Positions 35,685-47,530 of a stretch of 64,000 bases of DNA are shown piece by piece. The DNA comes from Capsicum annuum (lineage: Eukaryota > Streptophyta > Magnoliopsida > Solanales > Solanaceae), in the NCBI RefSeq assembly GCF_002878395.1, contig NC_061121.1:14199000-14262999 (forward strand), in the 5' to 3' direction. Position 1 is the first letter of the stretch; each line of letters starts with the position of its first letter. The translations under genes and the position numbers were made by a program. A model generated the notes under the pieces. It made no database searches, was not told the DNA's origin, and saw nothing but the letters and a program-made list of their open reading frames with translations.

Positions 35685-36742
35685 GGGAAAGGGCGAAAAA
35701 ACATATCGTTAAACCATGAGAAAAGGTTCATAAATACTCTCCTTTCATTTTTTGGGCTAAAAATACCCTTCATATTTATTTTTAGGCTCAAATATGCCCA
35801 CAAGTTAACAGTCAATGGATGGAAACTCAGGTCAATATTTTGACTCTTGTAAAAAGCCACATGTCATCTTCTAATTGATCGTACATTTTAGTTTAATTTT
35901 TAAAACACGCCCTATTGACCCATTTTAAGATAAAACATACAAAATATTTTCTCTTTCGTCAGACTATCTCCTTTCTTCATTCAAGATTAGTTCCTCATTA
36001 TGGACTTTGAACTAGCAACTAAATCTGTTGACCCTTTAGAAAATGAAATATTGAACTGTACTAAATTGTTGCAATATAAAGACATTGTTATTGACATTTC
36101 ACGTAACCAACTATTGAATTCAACGTACAACAATTGAACTAAAATACAAGAGTAATTAATTTAGTTGTCATTGATAACTCAATTAAATCATCATAAAAGT
36201 ATTGTCATTGCCGTAACATTGGCAGAGAATTGATTCATCACAAAAGTCATTTAAACATAGTCCTAGCATGACTGCTTTCATGAACTCAGTAACCAGCAAA
36301 AGAGTTTTTACTTCTAACTGTCTTCCTCTTTTTAGCTTTCATATTGCTGATCCCTTTTTCATTTTATTCTACAATTATTGAAAAAATGATCTTCATTAAC
36401 GTTGAACGAAGAAGAAAGGATTCAGATGAGATGCAGACTCCATATGGAAGACGACGTAATTTCTAACGAGGAAATAAAGATTTTGTATGTTTACCTTAAA
36501 ATGGATCAACAGATTAGGTTTTAAAAATTAAAATAAAATGTATGACCAATTAAAAAATGACATGTGGCTTTTTTTACAAGAGTCAAAACATTGACTTGAG
36601 CGTCCATTCATTGACCGTTAACTTGAGGGCATATTTGAGCCTAAAAACAAACATTAAGGGTAATTTTTAGACCCAAAGATGGAAAGAAGGTATTTACGAA
36701 TCTTTTCTCATAGTTTTTAAGGATATTTTTGATCCTTTTCCC
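35685..36742. mobile_element. Mutator-like element with perfect 9-bp target duplication
   Basis: 1058 bp. Ends are GGGAAAGGGCGAAAAAACAT and, reverse-complemented on the right, GGGAAAAGGATCAAAAATAT. Long arms of about 250 bp share AAAATGACATGTGGC/GCCACATGTCATCTT, TTAACTTGTGGGC/GTTAACTTGAGGGC and similar blocks. TATAAAAAA flanks both ends (35676-35684 and 36743-36751), a perfect 9-bp duplication diagnostic of MULEs. The interior, about 35950-36460, has no transposase and no host exon I can recognise. Confidence 0.85.
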
Positions 36743-36921
36743 TATAAAAAAATATATCGACAAAGTATTATTAATGACAAATTTATTTTCTTCAAAACTA
36801 TTAATCTGCTATTTATGATGCATACATGATATATATCACCATAAATCAGTTCATTCTTTCTAAAAAGAAATAATACTCTTTCATTATAGAGGATATCAAC
36901 GTGATATGTATTATATATCGA

Positions 36922-37106
36922 TAGGGTTTGAATTTGGCATATTTTGGTTCAAACTGAAAAAATCAAATCGAAATTTAATTTTGATTTTGATTTTTTATTT
37001 TTTAGAATTGATTTCGGTTTCAAAATTTATAAATACGGTTAAACGATTCAGTTTTTGATTTTTTCAAAAAAAAAAATTGGTTAAACCAAAAAATTAAAAT
37101 TATATA

Positions 37107-37147
<41 letters not shown>

Positions 37148-37457
37148 AATATTTTTTGGTTAGTTCCTTTCACTTCATTCATGTTGAGTTATTTATATTT
37201 AGGAATGAAAAATAGGTTTGAGAAAAATTATATTTTCTAAAAAAAAATCACCAATTTTAAATGCCCAATCATGACAAAGAAAGACTCACTACTTTAATAT
37301 TCAAAATCGAAATAAAAATCTAAAATAACTGAACCGAATTTATAGAAACCAAATCAAATCGAATTTATTTCGATTTGATTACGGTTGTCATTTTTGTCAA
37401 TCCAAAAATTAAAAAACTGAACGGATATTAAACAACCAAATCGAATGTCCAACCCTA
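36922..37457. mobile_element. Foldback MITE with an AT microsatellite
   Basis: The left end TAGGGTTTGAATTTGG pairs with the reverse complement of the right end, TAGGGTTGGACATTCG. The inner arms pair AAATCAAATCGAAATTTAAT with AAATCGAATTTATTTCGATT. The long TA run at 37108-37142 sits inside. No coding; the transposon superfamily is not determined. Confidence 0.55.
37108..37142. repeat. (TA)n microsatellite
   Basis: About 17 uninterrupted TA units inside the foldback MITE. Confidence 0.9.
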
Positions 37458-40400
37458 AATAGGGTATAATAAAGGATTGGTTCATTTCTCTAAAAAAAAA
37501 CAAAAACACAAATTTAATTCTCTATGATGCTTACATGATACATATTACATATACTAATAAAGTGTTACAAGCAACTAGTTAAAATTAACAAGATATCTTG
37601 ATAAAGTGTTGAGATTTATGGTTTGGGACTAAAATAATTCACTTTTTCATACATTATTGACGGAAAAAATTTACACACACTCGGTGTATACACCAAGCCA
37701 ATACATGCATGCCATGTGTTTGAATTTAAAATTCATGTTACTTAACCACAATTAATCAACATGTATTTTACTTAATTTAATTACATAATCATGATAAAAA
37801 TATTAATTTAGTGTATAAATCGGGTGCGTGTAAATTTTTACCCATTATGAACCATTTCTGTAAATGAGAGATCAAGGACCAAAAGTAATCCAACCTATGT
37901 ACATTAAGGACCATTTTGATATTTTTCTCTTTTAAAGTGCATGTTACTTCTTTACTTTAATAGTACTTGTCCATATTATTAAAAATAGATATTAAATAAT
38001 ATTTATTTAATTTAAAAAATTAATAAATAATTTATTTATATTATCTTTAGTAATTAATTATAGTTATTACACAGTATGTTTTATAAAATGTTGAATTAGT
38101 TATATTTAAAGGATAATATAGTAAAATTAATTTTATTATTTATTGTTTCTTAATAATTGTGCCAAGATAATAATAAAAAACTATTATTTGACAGAGGAAG
38201 TACTCCCTCCATCCATCTCACTTGTTCACCATACAAAAAATATATGGACAAAAATACTTGTCAAGTTTTAAAAAAATGAATAATTTACTAATTTCTATCA
38301 ATTTTATCCTTAATTATTAAATACAATTATTATTCAATATATTTCTCAAAATATTAAAGTAATTATATTTAAAGCATGATATGATAAAATTAATCCTATC
38401 ATTTGTATTTTCTTAATTCGTGTGCCAAATCAATACTCCCTCCGCTCTATATTAGTTGATCATATTCTTTTTTACACACATGTTAAGAAATCATAAATAA
38501 GAAGATAATTTTACTAATTCACCCCTTAAAAATCTTCTTGAAAACTTTACAAACAAGTGTGAGCACTTTCAAAAATAATTAATTGCAAGTAGGTTTGATC
38601 GTGGTTCGGTGTGAATCGATTTTTGATTAAAGTCAACCAAACCAATTAAGTCAGTTTTTAAAATTATAAAGCCAAATCAAATCAAATAAAATAAAAACCA
38701 TCGTTTTGATTTTTGTCAGTTTGATTTGATTTTTTGATTATGATCAATTAATGATAAATTGATAATAGTAAAGCAACGAGATATGAGACAACTATTTCAA
38801 ATGAACGTTAGAAATCAATAAATTCTCTCTGCTATCACAAGATGAATACATATATGAATCTTCAATCATTTTTAAACACTATTTCATAATTTTAGCAAGT
38901 TTAACCTGCATAACTATCTTTCAATTCACATATCTAACATCCATAAAGCAACATACATTTTTAAACATAATGGTCAATTGTCACGATGCAAAAATCAAGG
39001 GACATAATGACATTTGTCGCGACAAACCTTGACAAGTAAGCCGATCACCCAAACTGATATAAAATGAGAAAATCAATACCAAATCAAGGCAAGACCCCTA
39101 GAACAGAGTCGAACCACATATATATAGTAAAAACAAAAATGTGATCAATATATCAAATCGAATCTTAAAATCTGATGTTACGCTGTAAGAACTAACTAGT
39201 ATAACTCGAGGTAAAAAATACATAAGATATCCAACCAGGAGCAAAACTCAGTCTCTGAATACAAGTAAGACATAGTCTAGATAGATAAGAAAAGGTAGAA
39301 GTCAACACCGGATGCATAGATCAACCCCTACCTCGATTGAGCTCCAAATATCACCTGAATCAACTATTCGTGCGATGCACTCGTACTTGAATCTGCACCG
39401 AAAGGGCACAGTAGAGATGAATACCGTCCACTTGTACTCAGTAGGTATCATAGGCCGACTGAGTAAAGTAGAAAATAAAATATATAAACGCAAACTATGG
39501 GCACATCATTTATAATTAGAAAATGTCCCAAACGGTAGTCCACACCGTTTTCACTAACAGTTCTAATATATACACGTATAACAAATGCATGTAGAGAAAA
39601 GAAGAACAAATATACATGTACATCAAATACAAGTATAGAAAAATAGAATAAATGGACAGATATTAAGTCAAAGACAGAAATACAACTACAACATAAGCAC
39701 AATATATGAAGTGAAATGAAGATGGTGATGTGATGCATGAGATTGTCGCACAACCTCCGTATATATCTATAGATCTAAAGCTTCTCGACGTAGGATTTTG
39801 TCAATCCTTATACAATCACTATTCAATTTCAATATCTATATTTCCTCTCTGACATATACATTGGTAGAGGATTTTAAAAATGTTACATTTTCTGTCAGAA
39901 AAAATCAGTATTTTCATGGTGGTATCAATATTTTATGAATGAATATGATATGAGAATGTAATGCTCACAACCAATCAAAATGAGAATATCGAATATCCAA
40001 CCAATAGACCAACCACGTGAGTCAAAAGTTCACTCAAATCAACCAACTATTTGTGATCCAATATAATCCAAAAACCATCCGGTGAAACATGCAAGAAAAT
40101 ATTATTAATACTACATAAATTTTAAATTTAGGCTTTTTCCATCAAAAGAGTGCAACCAAACATACATACATCAATACCAGACCAACAACAACATACAAGA
40201 CCCCAAATGATCACACATAACAAATAATGTCTCAAAACCATCAAATATTATTCAAGTAGGCCTCACACGAATACATATATCACCTTACAAATTTTTTATG
40301 ATACAACCACATTTTTCAGAAAATATCAAGATTTTCTTTATATATTTGGACAGACCTAAAATAGAAATTTTTAATAATTATGTAAAATGTCAAGATTTTT

Positions 40401-40500
40401 TATATGTATCTCGATAAATTTAAAATAAAATTTTTCAATAATTACGTAAAATATCAAGATTTTCTATAGTCAATCTTCAAATTGTCGGATTTATATAATA
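37458..40500. other. Intergenic sequence with MITE fragments
   Basis: No gene is supported. Stowaway-like end fragments (TACTCCCTCC / GGAGGGAGTA types) occur around 37958-38210 and 38435-38450, and a half copy of a CGGTTTGGTTT-type MITE at about 38590-38760. The stretch from 39000 to 40400 is less repetitive, but its open frames are short and lack domains. Confidence 0.45.
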
Positions 40501-40670
40501 AATTACACTCCCAACTTTTCTTTTTAGTAGGTTTAAAAAAGAATGATCCCTTTTCTTTTCAGTAATTTTTTAATTTTAACTTTTCGCATGACATGTTTAA
40601 GACTACAAGATTGAAAGACATTTTGATATATTTGACATATTTTTTAATTTAAGACCATAAAATTTAAAAG

Positions 40671-41006
40671 TACCCCCTCCGTCTCATTTTATCCGTCCCA
40701 AATTGGGATGACACAACTATTAAGAAAACAATAATTGGTAATTAACTTTACCATTTTGCCTTTCTTAATTGTGTCTTGTTGTTATTTCTAATATTGATGG
40801 ATGACTAATACTAAAACACCATTTATATTTTTAATGTTACTCCTCTTTGTAATATTTTTTAAGAATGCTAATAATAAAGAGTAATCAATTACACTAAGGG
40901 TAAGGGGAAAAAAAAATTATCTTATCTTAATAAGTAAAATAGTACAAGTAAAATGAGACATCAAATTCAAAAATTTAGGACGAATAAAATAAAACAGAGA
41001 GAAGTA
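40671..41006. mobile_element. Stowaway-like MITE, apparently nested in another
   Basis: The left end TACCCCCTCCGTCTCATTTT matches the reverse complement of the right end, TACTTCTCTCTGTTTTATTT. Outside it, ACGGAGGAAGTA at 41044-41055 and TTTCTTTTTAGTAGG near 40520 look like the outer ends of an older MITE split by this one. Confidence 0.6.
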
Positions 41007-41290
41007 TTTCTTTATTTTCTTAAATTTCTCATTCGTTTTCAAACGGAGGAAGTACAAAGTGAATCTTAAAAGGAGGAGCAAAACTCTGAATAATGAGCAG
41101 CTGTTCAACTGAAGTGGCAGAAAAAACAAAACGCATGTAGCAAAAGGCCACATTATACACGTTGAATCCTTCTTCTCCTCGTTTTTACTCCATTTGTTAG
41201 GCAAATGCTAAATCCAATTAATTCTCAGCTACTGTGAATGCTTCCCTATCTTCTTCTTAGTATTCAGTAGTAGTAATCTTGTTTTCTGCT

Positions 41291-44200
41291 ATGTTAACAT
41301 TTATCTCACCCATACCAATTGGAGGACCAAATGTGAAATGCTCCAAGAATTCGAACCCTTTAAGGATCTTGTCTGCTCATGATTTTCCAGATTTTCTACC
41401 TAAACAAATTGACAAAGTTAAAGATCTTTATGCTAGAAAAATGGCTTCAAGAATTGAGAGAATACCAGTATGTATTCCCCCACCCTCTCTTTTATTATAA
41501 TAATGTGTTACTCACTTCGTTACATTTTATGTGACACCCTTTGCTTTTTAGTCTGTTTTAAAAGAAAAAAAAAATTGTTACACGAATATCTAAGAATTGT
41601 TTTAGTCCGTGTCTAAATCAAAGTTTTTTTTTTCCGGTATCTGTTGTGTGTGTGAATCTTGATTTTGATATTTTCGAAGTGCATGAAGCATTTGGGAATT
41701 AACTAGGGTGAAATTTGTAGTTTTTGTTGAAATGGGTATGTGCTGATTAGTATAAAGTTTGTTTCTTTGGGTAAATTTGTGTCTAAAATCAGTAGTTTAA
41801 GATTTGAATTATGCATGCAGGATGCTAGATGGGATATTTTGATGTTCTTTTATTACATTGGTGGCCGTGACAGTGACAGAGCCAGTATTTTCATTGAGGG
41901 AATCGAAAGTGCACACATAAATTAGGCGAAGGGGGTTCAACATCTGCTATATATACATAAAAAATAATTTTAATTATGTATAAATAAAGTAACTTTCTGC
42001 CGATGAACCCTCTCATTGTATGCTAGCTCCGCCTTTGGCCATGCCATGCCACAATGTTAAGGTTTGTGTATGTCCTATCCTCTCTATATCCATCCCTCTT
42101 GTGGGATTATACTGGGTATGTTGGTGGTGGTGGCCGTGTTCATTGGTTACTTACTCTATTTTGATGTCTCTGCCTAAGGACATTAGACATGGATGGAGGG
42201 GTGAGGTGGGGGGACAAGGAGGAGTAGATTTTAGTGATTTTAGTAACTTGTTTTCCTAGAGAAAAGTCTTGCAACTTCTCCGGAAGTAGTGGTATGGACT
42301 GCGTACATCTTACCCTCCCCAGACCTCACTATGTGGGAATAAACTGGGTTTTTTGTTGTTGTTTTCCTAGAGAAAATGTTTACCAAAAACTTTAACCAAC
42401 CAACACCCAAGGGTGTGGGTGTGGCCTAGTGGTTAATGACGTGGGTTGAGAATCATGAGGTCTCCGGGTTAAATCCTAGTATAGACAAAAAAACACTAGG
42501 TGATTTTTTCTCATCTGTCCTAGCTTTGGTGGACAGAGTTAATTAGCTAGTAGCAAACCTGTTGCTGGTGGAAGGTGGCAGGTATCTCGTGGAATTAGTT
42601 GAGGTGCTCAAAAGCTAGCCCGAACACCACGGTCACAAAAAAAACATGAGAAAGTTGTGAAAATTTTACAGAAATGACATATATTTTGGAAGGAGGGGTT
42701 GCTTTCTATTTAGTCATGGTTATTTAGGAATATAGCAGGGGCACGTCCATGATTTGAGTAGTACTGCACATACTAGTGCAGACTACAACAACAAACCCAG
42801 TATATTCTCACATAGTGGGGTCTGGGGAGGGTAGAATGTACGCAGTCCATACCACTATCTCCAAAGAAGTAGAGAGGCTGTTATAAATCGCACACAACAT
42901 CTAGCTGAATGCAGCAGGTGTCCACACATGATCCACAATTTAATCAATCCTCTTGTATGGAGTATTCATTTACTTTTAATCCTAACCTCAGGTATCTAAA
43001 TATCTCTAAATATCTCGCTTCTCTTGTTTCGTATAGAAATATCTAAGCATCTTTGTTTCTCCTGGCTCATTTAGGTAAACTTTTCAAAGGGTTGTGTGAT
43101 GAGTAGTTGTGTGAAGCCAAAAGAACAGAAAGAGGCCAATCCTGTTGTACTTCTCCATGGTTTTGATAGGTATGCCTCATGCTAAGCTAATAATATTGAA
43201 CACTTTTTCTTGCTGTGTTCCTGTTGTTCATTATACCTCATTGTTCAGCACATGTTTAGAGTGGAGGTACACGCTTCCATTGCTTGAGGAGGCAGGTTTG
43301 GAGACCTGGGCAGTTGATGTTCTTGGATGGGGTTTCTCTGATCTAGGTATATTGTATTGTTCAAGCTCTTTCTCAATTTTCATTTTTTCAAAGAGATTTT
43401 GCGAACAAGACTCAAGATTTCCTCATGGTGTCGTCTATTTTTGTCTCCTTGTGATTTTTAAGGAAGGCTTCCATCGTGTGATGTAGCTTCCAAGCGTGAT
43501 CATCTTTACCAGGTACCTACCGATTTTACAAGATATATATTCTAATCCAGTGTTGGAAACAGCCTCTACCCACTAAGGTCTGTGTATTCCTCACCCCAGA
43601 CCCCAATTATGGAACCACATTGGGTATGTTGTTGTATATGTTCAAATCCGGTGGATACAAACTTGCAAGGCTGGAATTAGTCTCTTTTACCGCAAATTCT
43701 AATAAATGTTAAAGTAGCCTATACAACAACAACATACCCATTGTAATCCCACAAGTGGGGTCCGGAGAGGTAGAGGTGCAAGGTAGAGGAAAAATAGCCT
43801 ATATAAGTACAAAATTAAGTTAAAAGTTCACATTCAATTAGCTCCAAGTAATGTCCAGTAATACTTAATATGCAGGGTAAGGTTCCTCACTTACACTAAT
43901 GTTCAGCAGTACAATATCACAGTTATGTAGCATCGTAGAGGAACTCTCTTGCTTACTAGCACACCGAACTTGGAAATCATGGCATAACGTTTACTTCGTT
44001 TAAGTTTTATCTGTAAAAAACAGTATAAGGGAAATAAGAATTTGCCATTTACTTGTTTTCTAATTTTTCAGTCTGGTTTTTATTTCAGCTGTGGTCTACG
44101 TACATCAAGAGGCCAATGGTACTTGTCGGACCGAGTCTTGGATCTGCTGTTGCTATCGACTTCTCTGTCCACTATCCAGAAGCTGTAAGTACATTCAGTG

Positions 44201-46091
44201 ACTGTGAATCCCTATCCAAATTTTTTAGACTAGTTTCTACTTTCTAGTATTAAGGAGGAATCATTCTACGGCTAACTCGAAAGTACTTATACTTTATAGG
44301 TGGATAGGCTGGTTTTAATCGATGCAAGCGTTTATGCAGAAGGTACAGGAAACCTCGCGAAGTTACCCAAAGCATTAGCTTATGCTGCGGTGAGTCTTAA
44401 GTCTTTCTAAAATAAAGAGATGCATTCCACTCTGATTTTGACCATTTGATGTAACTGAACATCTATATCGCAGGGATTGTGGTTCACCGATAACTTGGTT
44501 TATGATTAGCTTTAAATAAAAAGGAGAAAAGCTTTTCACCTAATTGTTAATGATGATTGAACCAACTTACATGATCCAAGACTAGCACCCCTTGAATACT
44601 GACGCTCTTTGATCATCAGATCTTTCCCTTAATGCTGCAAAACCGCAAATAAAGAAAGAACCCGTTCTAGATACATGGGACTAGTACTCGAATGGAAATA
44701 TTCTGATCCAAATCGTAGATATAACATGGTTTAAAATATGCGTACAGCATTCTTCGAGTATCTTCCATCTATGATTTCCTTTTGTTTTCTCTATCTTGAC
44801 AAAAATCCATTGCAGGTCTATTTGTTGAAAAGCATACCACTTCGGTTATATGCAGCGTCATTGTTTTTTAATGGCTTACCATTAAGTACGTGTATAGACT
44901 GGACTAATGTAAGTTTTGACACTCTGATCTTTAAGAAACCTGAAAGTCGTGGAGCTCAGATGTTTAAACTTTAAAATGTCCATCTGCACTACTTGTTTTA
45001 CCAAACCTTCTGATTACATGATTTCCTATCCAGATAGGTCGTTTACATTGTTTATTACCTTGGTGGGAGGATGCAACAGTCAATTTCATGATCAGCGGAG
45101 GTTACAACGTCATTGATCAGATAAAACATGTATGTGGAAATTCGCTACATAATCTTATTACTTTCGTTTATCATGATTATGGTATCGAGCAACATATTCT
45201 TCCTGTAAAAGATGTGGAGAGAATGTGTGATCTTACTAGTCATTTATGCAGTTTTGGAGTCTATATGCAGAAACTCATGCCAAATGGTTAATTTTGAAAA
45301 TCTGTTTTAGCAAGTAAAGTTCTTTCTGTTATATTTTCAAAAAGACCAGAAAGAAAAGTGATATGCCAAAGTCTTGTCTATCCATAAAATTGGCGTACTG
45401 TGAAGTTCACGTGTTTTCTTCAACCACGACTATTTAGGTGGAAACCGTGCTACTTTCTTCAAATAATTCCTCTTTTCTATCCAATTAATTATTTGTTTTC
45501 GTTTTTTGGGTTGTCCCAAATGATATCATTTTCTGAAAGGAAAACGGAAGTCTCCTGTATACTTATCACATAACACAAAAACTTACTCGTGTCATATCTG
45601 TTCCTATTAGTACAAAATTGTATATTTTCGACAGTGAAAAATTCTTCAGCATTCTCATGCTAGGAGTTCTGTCATACAGGTCAAGCACAAAACACTAATA
45701 ATATGGGGTGAAGATGACCAAATTATTGACTACAAGCTTGGAGTGGTACGTTTCTTTCGAACTTTGGAAAAGTATTACTAACCTGTTAGCTCCTAGCAGC
45801 CAAATATGCTTTAGTACATGGAGTAACTGAAGTGTCCGTTGAATTTTATGCGCTCAGAGATTGTATTGTGAACTTCAAAATGCGACTCTACGCCAAATAC
45901 CAAAGTGTGGCCACATCCCTCATGTGCAGAATCCCGATGTTGTCTCCAGGTTGATTGTTGAATTTGTTCAATCTGATCGATCACAAAGGCCAAAACCTGA
46001 CTCTGTCTCCACCATTTCTGTTCCTGTGATTACTAGCACTTGTACGAGCAGATACGTAGCACATCCCATATGTGGAAATCTGACTTCCTGA
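41291..46091 (+). CDS. Alpha/beta-hydrolase, tandem copy B (10 exons)
   Basis: Exons: 41291-41467, 43075-43169, 43249-43346, 43463-43512, 44089-44184, 44300-44389, 44816-44908, 45034-45129, 45680-45745, 45858-46091. All GT-AG; 1095 bp in frame, 364 aa. Triad: GPSLG Ser at about 156, WGEDDQ with Asp at about 278, CGH with His at about 306. Exons 2-9 match copies A and C in length base for base. Exon 1 is shorter (59 codons against 67 and 66), lacking a PPTLV segment near the N-terminus, and a conserved Trp there reads Cys. Exon 10 has the longest tail of the three. Intron 1 (1.6 kb) holds a hAT-like MITE and three SINE insertions. Substrate is unknown; a plastid location is possible but not shown by a clear transit peptide. 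Confidence 0.87.
41871..42036. mobile_element. hAT-like MITE in intron 1 of hydrolase B
   Basis: The left end is CAGTGACAGAGCC; the right end reverse-complemented reads AAAGGCGGAGCTAGC. Flanks GGCCGTGA and GGCCATGC agree at 6 of 8 positions, a decayed duplication. The interior has GGGGGTTCAACATCTG and a matching GAACCCTCTC, like the element at 30260 in the opposite orientation. Confidence 0.6.
42266..42365 (+). mobile_element. SINE module (Au/SolS-like) in hydrolase B intron 1
   Basis: Contains GGTATGGACTGCGTACATCT, TACCCTCCCCAGACC and GTGGGAATAAACTGGG, followed by a TTGTTGTTG tail. This 3' module recurs at least nine times in this window, on both strands. Confidence 0.6.
42411..42644 (+). 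mobile_element. TS-type SINE in hydrolase B intron 1
   Basis: A nearly full-length tRNA-derived SINE. Polymerase III A box TGGCCTAGTGG (42422-42432) and B box GGGTTAAATCC (42466-42476). The body contains ACACTAGGTGATTTTTTCTC and ends in an A tail near 42637-42644. The sequence is very close to the tobacco TS family as I remember it, which points to Solanaceae. No target duplication was found. Confidence 0.85.
42783..42885 (-). mobile_element. SINE module (Au/SolS-like), reverse orientation
   Basis: ACAACAACAAACCCAGTATA at the left is the reverse of the TTG tail and CTGGG end. It then reads GTGGGGTCTGGGGAGGG and GTACGCAGTCCATACCACTA. Third SINE in intron 1 of hydrolase B. Confidence 0.6.
43552..43638 (+). 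mobile_element. SINE module fragment in hydrolase B intron 4
   Basis: AGCCTCTACCCACTAAGGTC, TCACCCCAGACCCC and TTGGGTATGTTGTTG: the same 3' module as above, diverged. Confidence 0.5.
43722..43789 (-). mobile_element. SINE module fragment in hydrolase B intron 4
   Basis: ACAACAACAACATACCCATT, then ATCCCACAAGTGGGGTCCGG: the reverse of the common 3' module. It lies about 85 bp from a forward copy, so the two could pair in RNA. Confidence 0.5.
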
Positions 46092-46211
46092 TTCAACATA
46101 GTCATGAGGTTAGTTTGCCAGCTTCAATGGTGAACTATGATTTCATTCTTTAAACAATGTCGGCGATATTACCATCGTACCAAAGGTGCTTTGGCGTCCA
46201 GTACATAGTGT

Positions 46212-46217
46212 AATAAA
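46212..46217 (+). promoter_or_regulatory. Candidate poly(A) signal of hydrolase B
   Basis: AATAAA within GTGTAATAAACTGAA, about 120 bases after the stop. The same block occurs downstream of hydrolase C (58475-58480), so it is conserved between paralogues. Confidence 0.55.
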
Positions 46218-46353
46218 CTGAACACTTTAAGCAATCAGCATTCTGGTACATATTTCTTTCAGTTTTACTTCGATACTCAGAGCTAGAGTTTATGGCCGGT
46301 GAGTCATAGCTTGGAGCAATGCAAGCCTTAGTTTGCCGAGCTACTCGATTCAT

Positions 46354-46430
46354 GCTGGTGGGAGGTAGCAGCTAGGCGAATAGCCGAGGAGCACTCAAGC
46401 TGGCCCAAGCACCACAGTTATGAAAAAAAA
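46354..46430 (+). mobile_element. 3' fragment of a TS-type SINE
   Basis: GCTGGTGGGAGGTAGCAG through GCTGGCCCAAGCACCACAGT to an A tail. Matches the 3' third of the SINE at 42411-42644. The 5' part with the pol III boxes is missing. Confidence 0.65.
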
Positions 46431-46591
46431 TAGATCGGGGCAGTGTTGAACTTTTGTTATGTAATGTATCTTGAATTATCCTTGAACCATACTGGAATTT
46501 CAGAGTTGCGTTCTGATGGTTTTGTTTCTCCTCCAAGTTTGTTATGTAAGAGGTAGAAAGTTTGTGATGCTAATCTCATTTTGTGTCATTT

Positions 46592-46690
46592 ACCAGTTGT
46601 GTAATCCCGTAAATGGGGTCTGGGAAGGTTAATGTGCGAAGAACTTACCCCTATCTTTCTGGGATAGCGAGGTTGTGTTTGATAAATCTT
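46592..46690 (-). mobile_element. SINE module fragment (Au/SolS-like)
   Basis: GTAATCCCGTAAATGGGGTC, TGGGAAGGTTAATGTGCG and, further on, CTTCGACTCAAAAACAA: the reverse orientation of the shared module, diverged. Confidence 0.45.
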
Positions 46691-47063
46691 CGACTCAAAA
46701 ACAAATAGCTGCTGCATAATTGTATCAGAATATTCTACGTAGTTGTATTAATACATATATTTTCACGTTCCTTTTATAGAAAAATGCCTGCGATTACATG
46801 TCACTCAAAAATTGATTTGTTGTTTCTTGCATTGGAGCATTGAAAACTATGGACATGAAGCAAAAAATAGAAAATAAAGAAAAGTTAAAATTAACGGGTA
46901 AAACGGTCAATTTTGACCTCAAATTTGTTGTTAATGATGATTATTTTACAGAATCATTACATACAGGTTTGTACTTGAAGCAATGTCATAGTTCTTTAAA
47001 CTTGAAGAAGAAAAAAATAAAATAATGAGGTCTCAAGGTAAGAGAAAAGCCATGTCTTGGCCC
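46691..47063. other. Intergenic spacer downstream of hydrolase B
   Basis: Nothing beyond AT-rich sequence. A 61-codon open frame near 46840 has no recognisable features and is Lys-rich by composition. Confidence 0.5.
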
Positions 47064-47146
47064 ATGTTCTTCTCAGAGGCTGATTCAATCACGGTGAGTC
47101 GGAGATGTTCTTCTTAGAGGCTGACTCAATCACGGTGAGTCGGAGA
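47064..47146. repeat. 41-bp tandem duplication
   Basis: ATGTTCTTCTCAGAGGCTGA at 47064 recurs at 47105 as ATGTTCTTCTTAGAGGCTGA. Both continue through CTCAATCACGGTGAGTCGGAG-type sequence with two substitutions. Confidence 0.9.
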
Positions 47147-47194
47147 TGTTTTGATGCATGTAAAGATTAAAAAAAAAAAAGAATACGCCAATAG

Positions 47195-47530
47195 ATACTC
47201 TTTTATACTAGATTGACACACATTTTTTAAAAGAGAGAAAGGGAACATTTGCATAAACATACAGTCTCTATACCCAATTGATATTCTTTTATACCAGTTT
47301 GATACACTTTTATACCACATTGATATACTTTTTTAAAAAAAAAAGAGAAGGGGAACCTATGGATGCATATACAATCTTTATACCCATTTAATACATTTTT
47401 ATGTCACATTGATACACTTTTATACTACATTGATATACTTTTTAAAAAAGGGAGAGGGAATTTTTTGCATGCACATGCAATCCCTATACTCAGTTGATAC
47501 TCTTTTATACCACATTGATACACTTAAATT
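47195..47530. repeat. Three tandem units of about 110 bp
   Basis: Units contain AGAGA(A)GGGGAAC, GCATATACAATC(T/C)(T/C)TATAC, then repeated TTGATACACTTTTATAC phrases. Units start near 47234, 47345 and 47452. A shorter phrase of about 25 bp (TTTTATACCACATTGATACAC) repeats inside each unit. Confidence 0.75.

Noticed and set aside
39312..39753. Overlapping short open frames on both strands
   Set aside because: They mirror each other, are under about 100 codons, and have no recognisable motif or splice context.
42411..42644. Polymerase III A and B boxes suggesting a tRNA gene
   Set aside because: No cloverleaf could be formed; the boxes belong to a TS-type SINE with an A tail.
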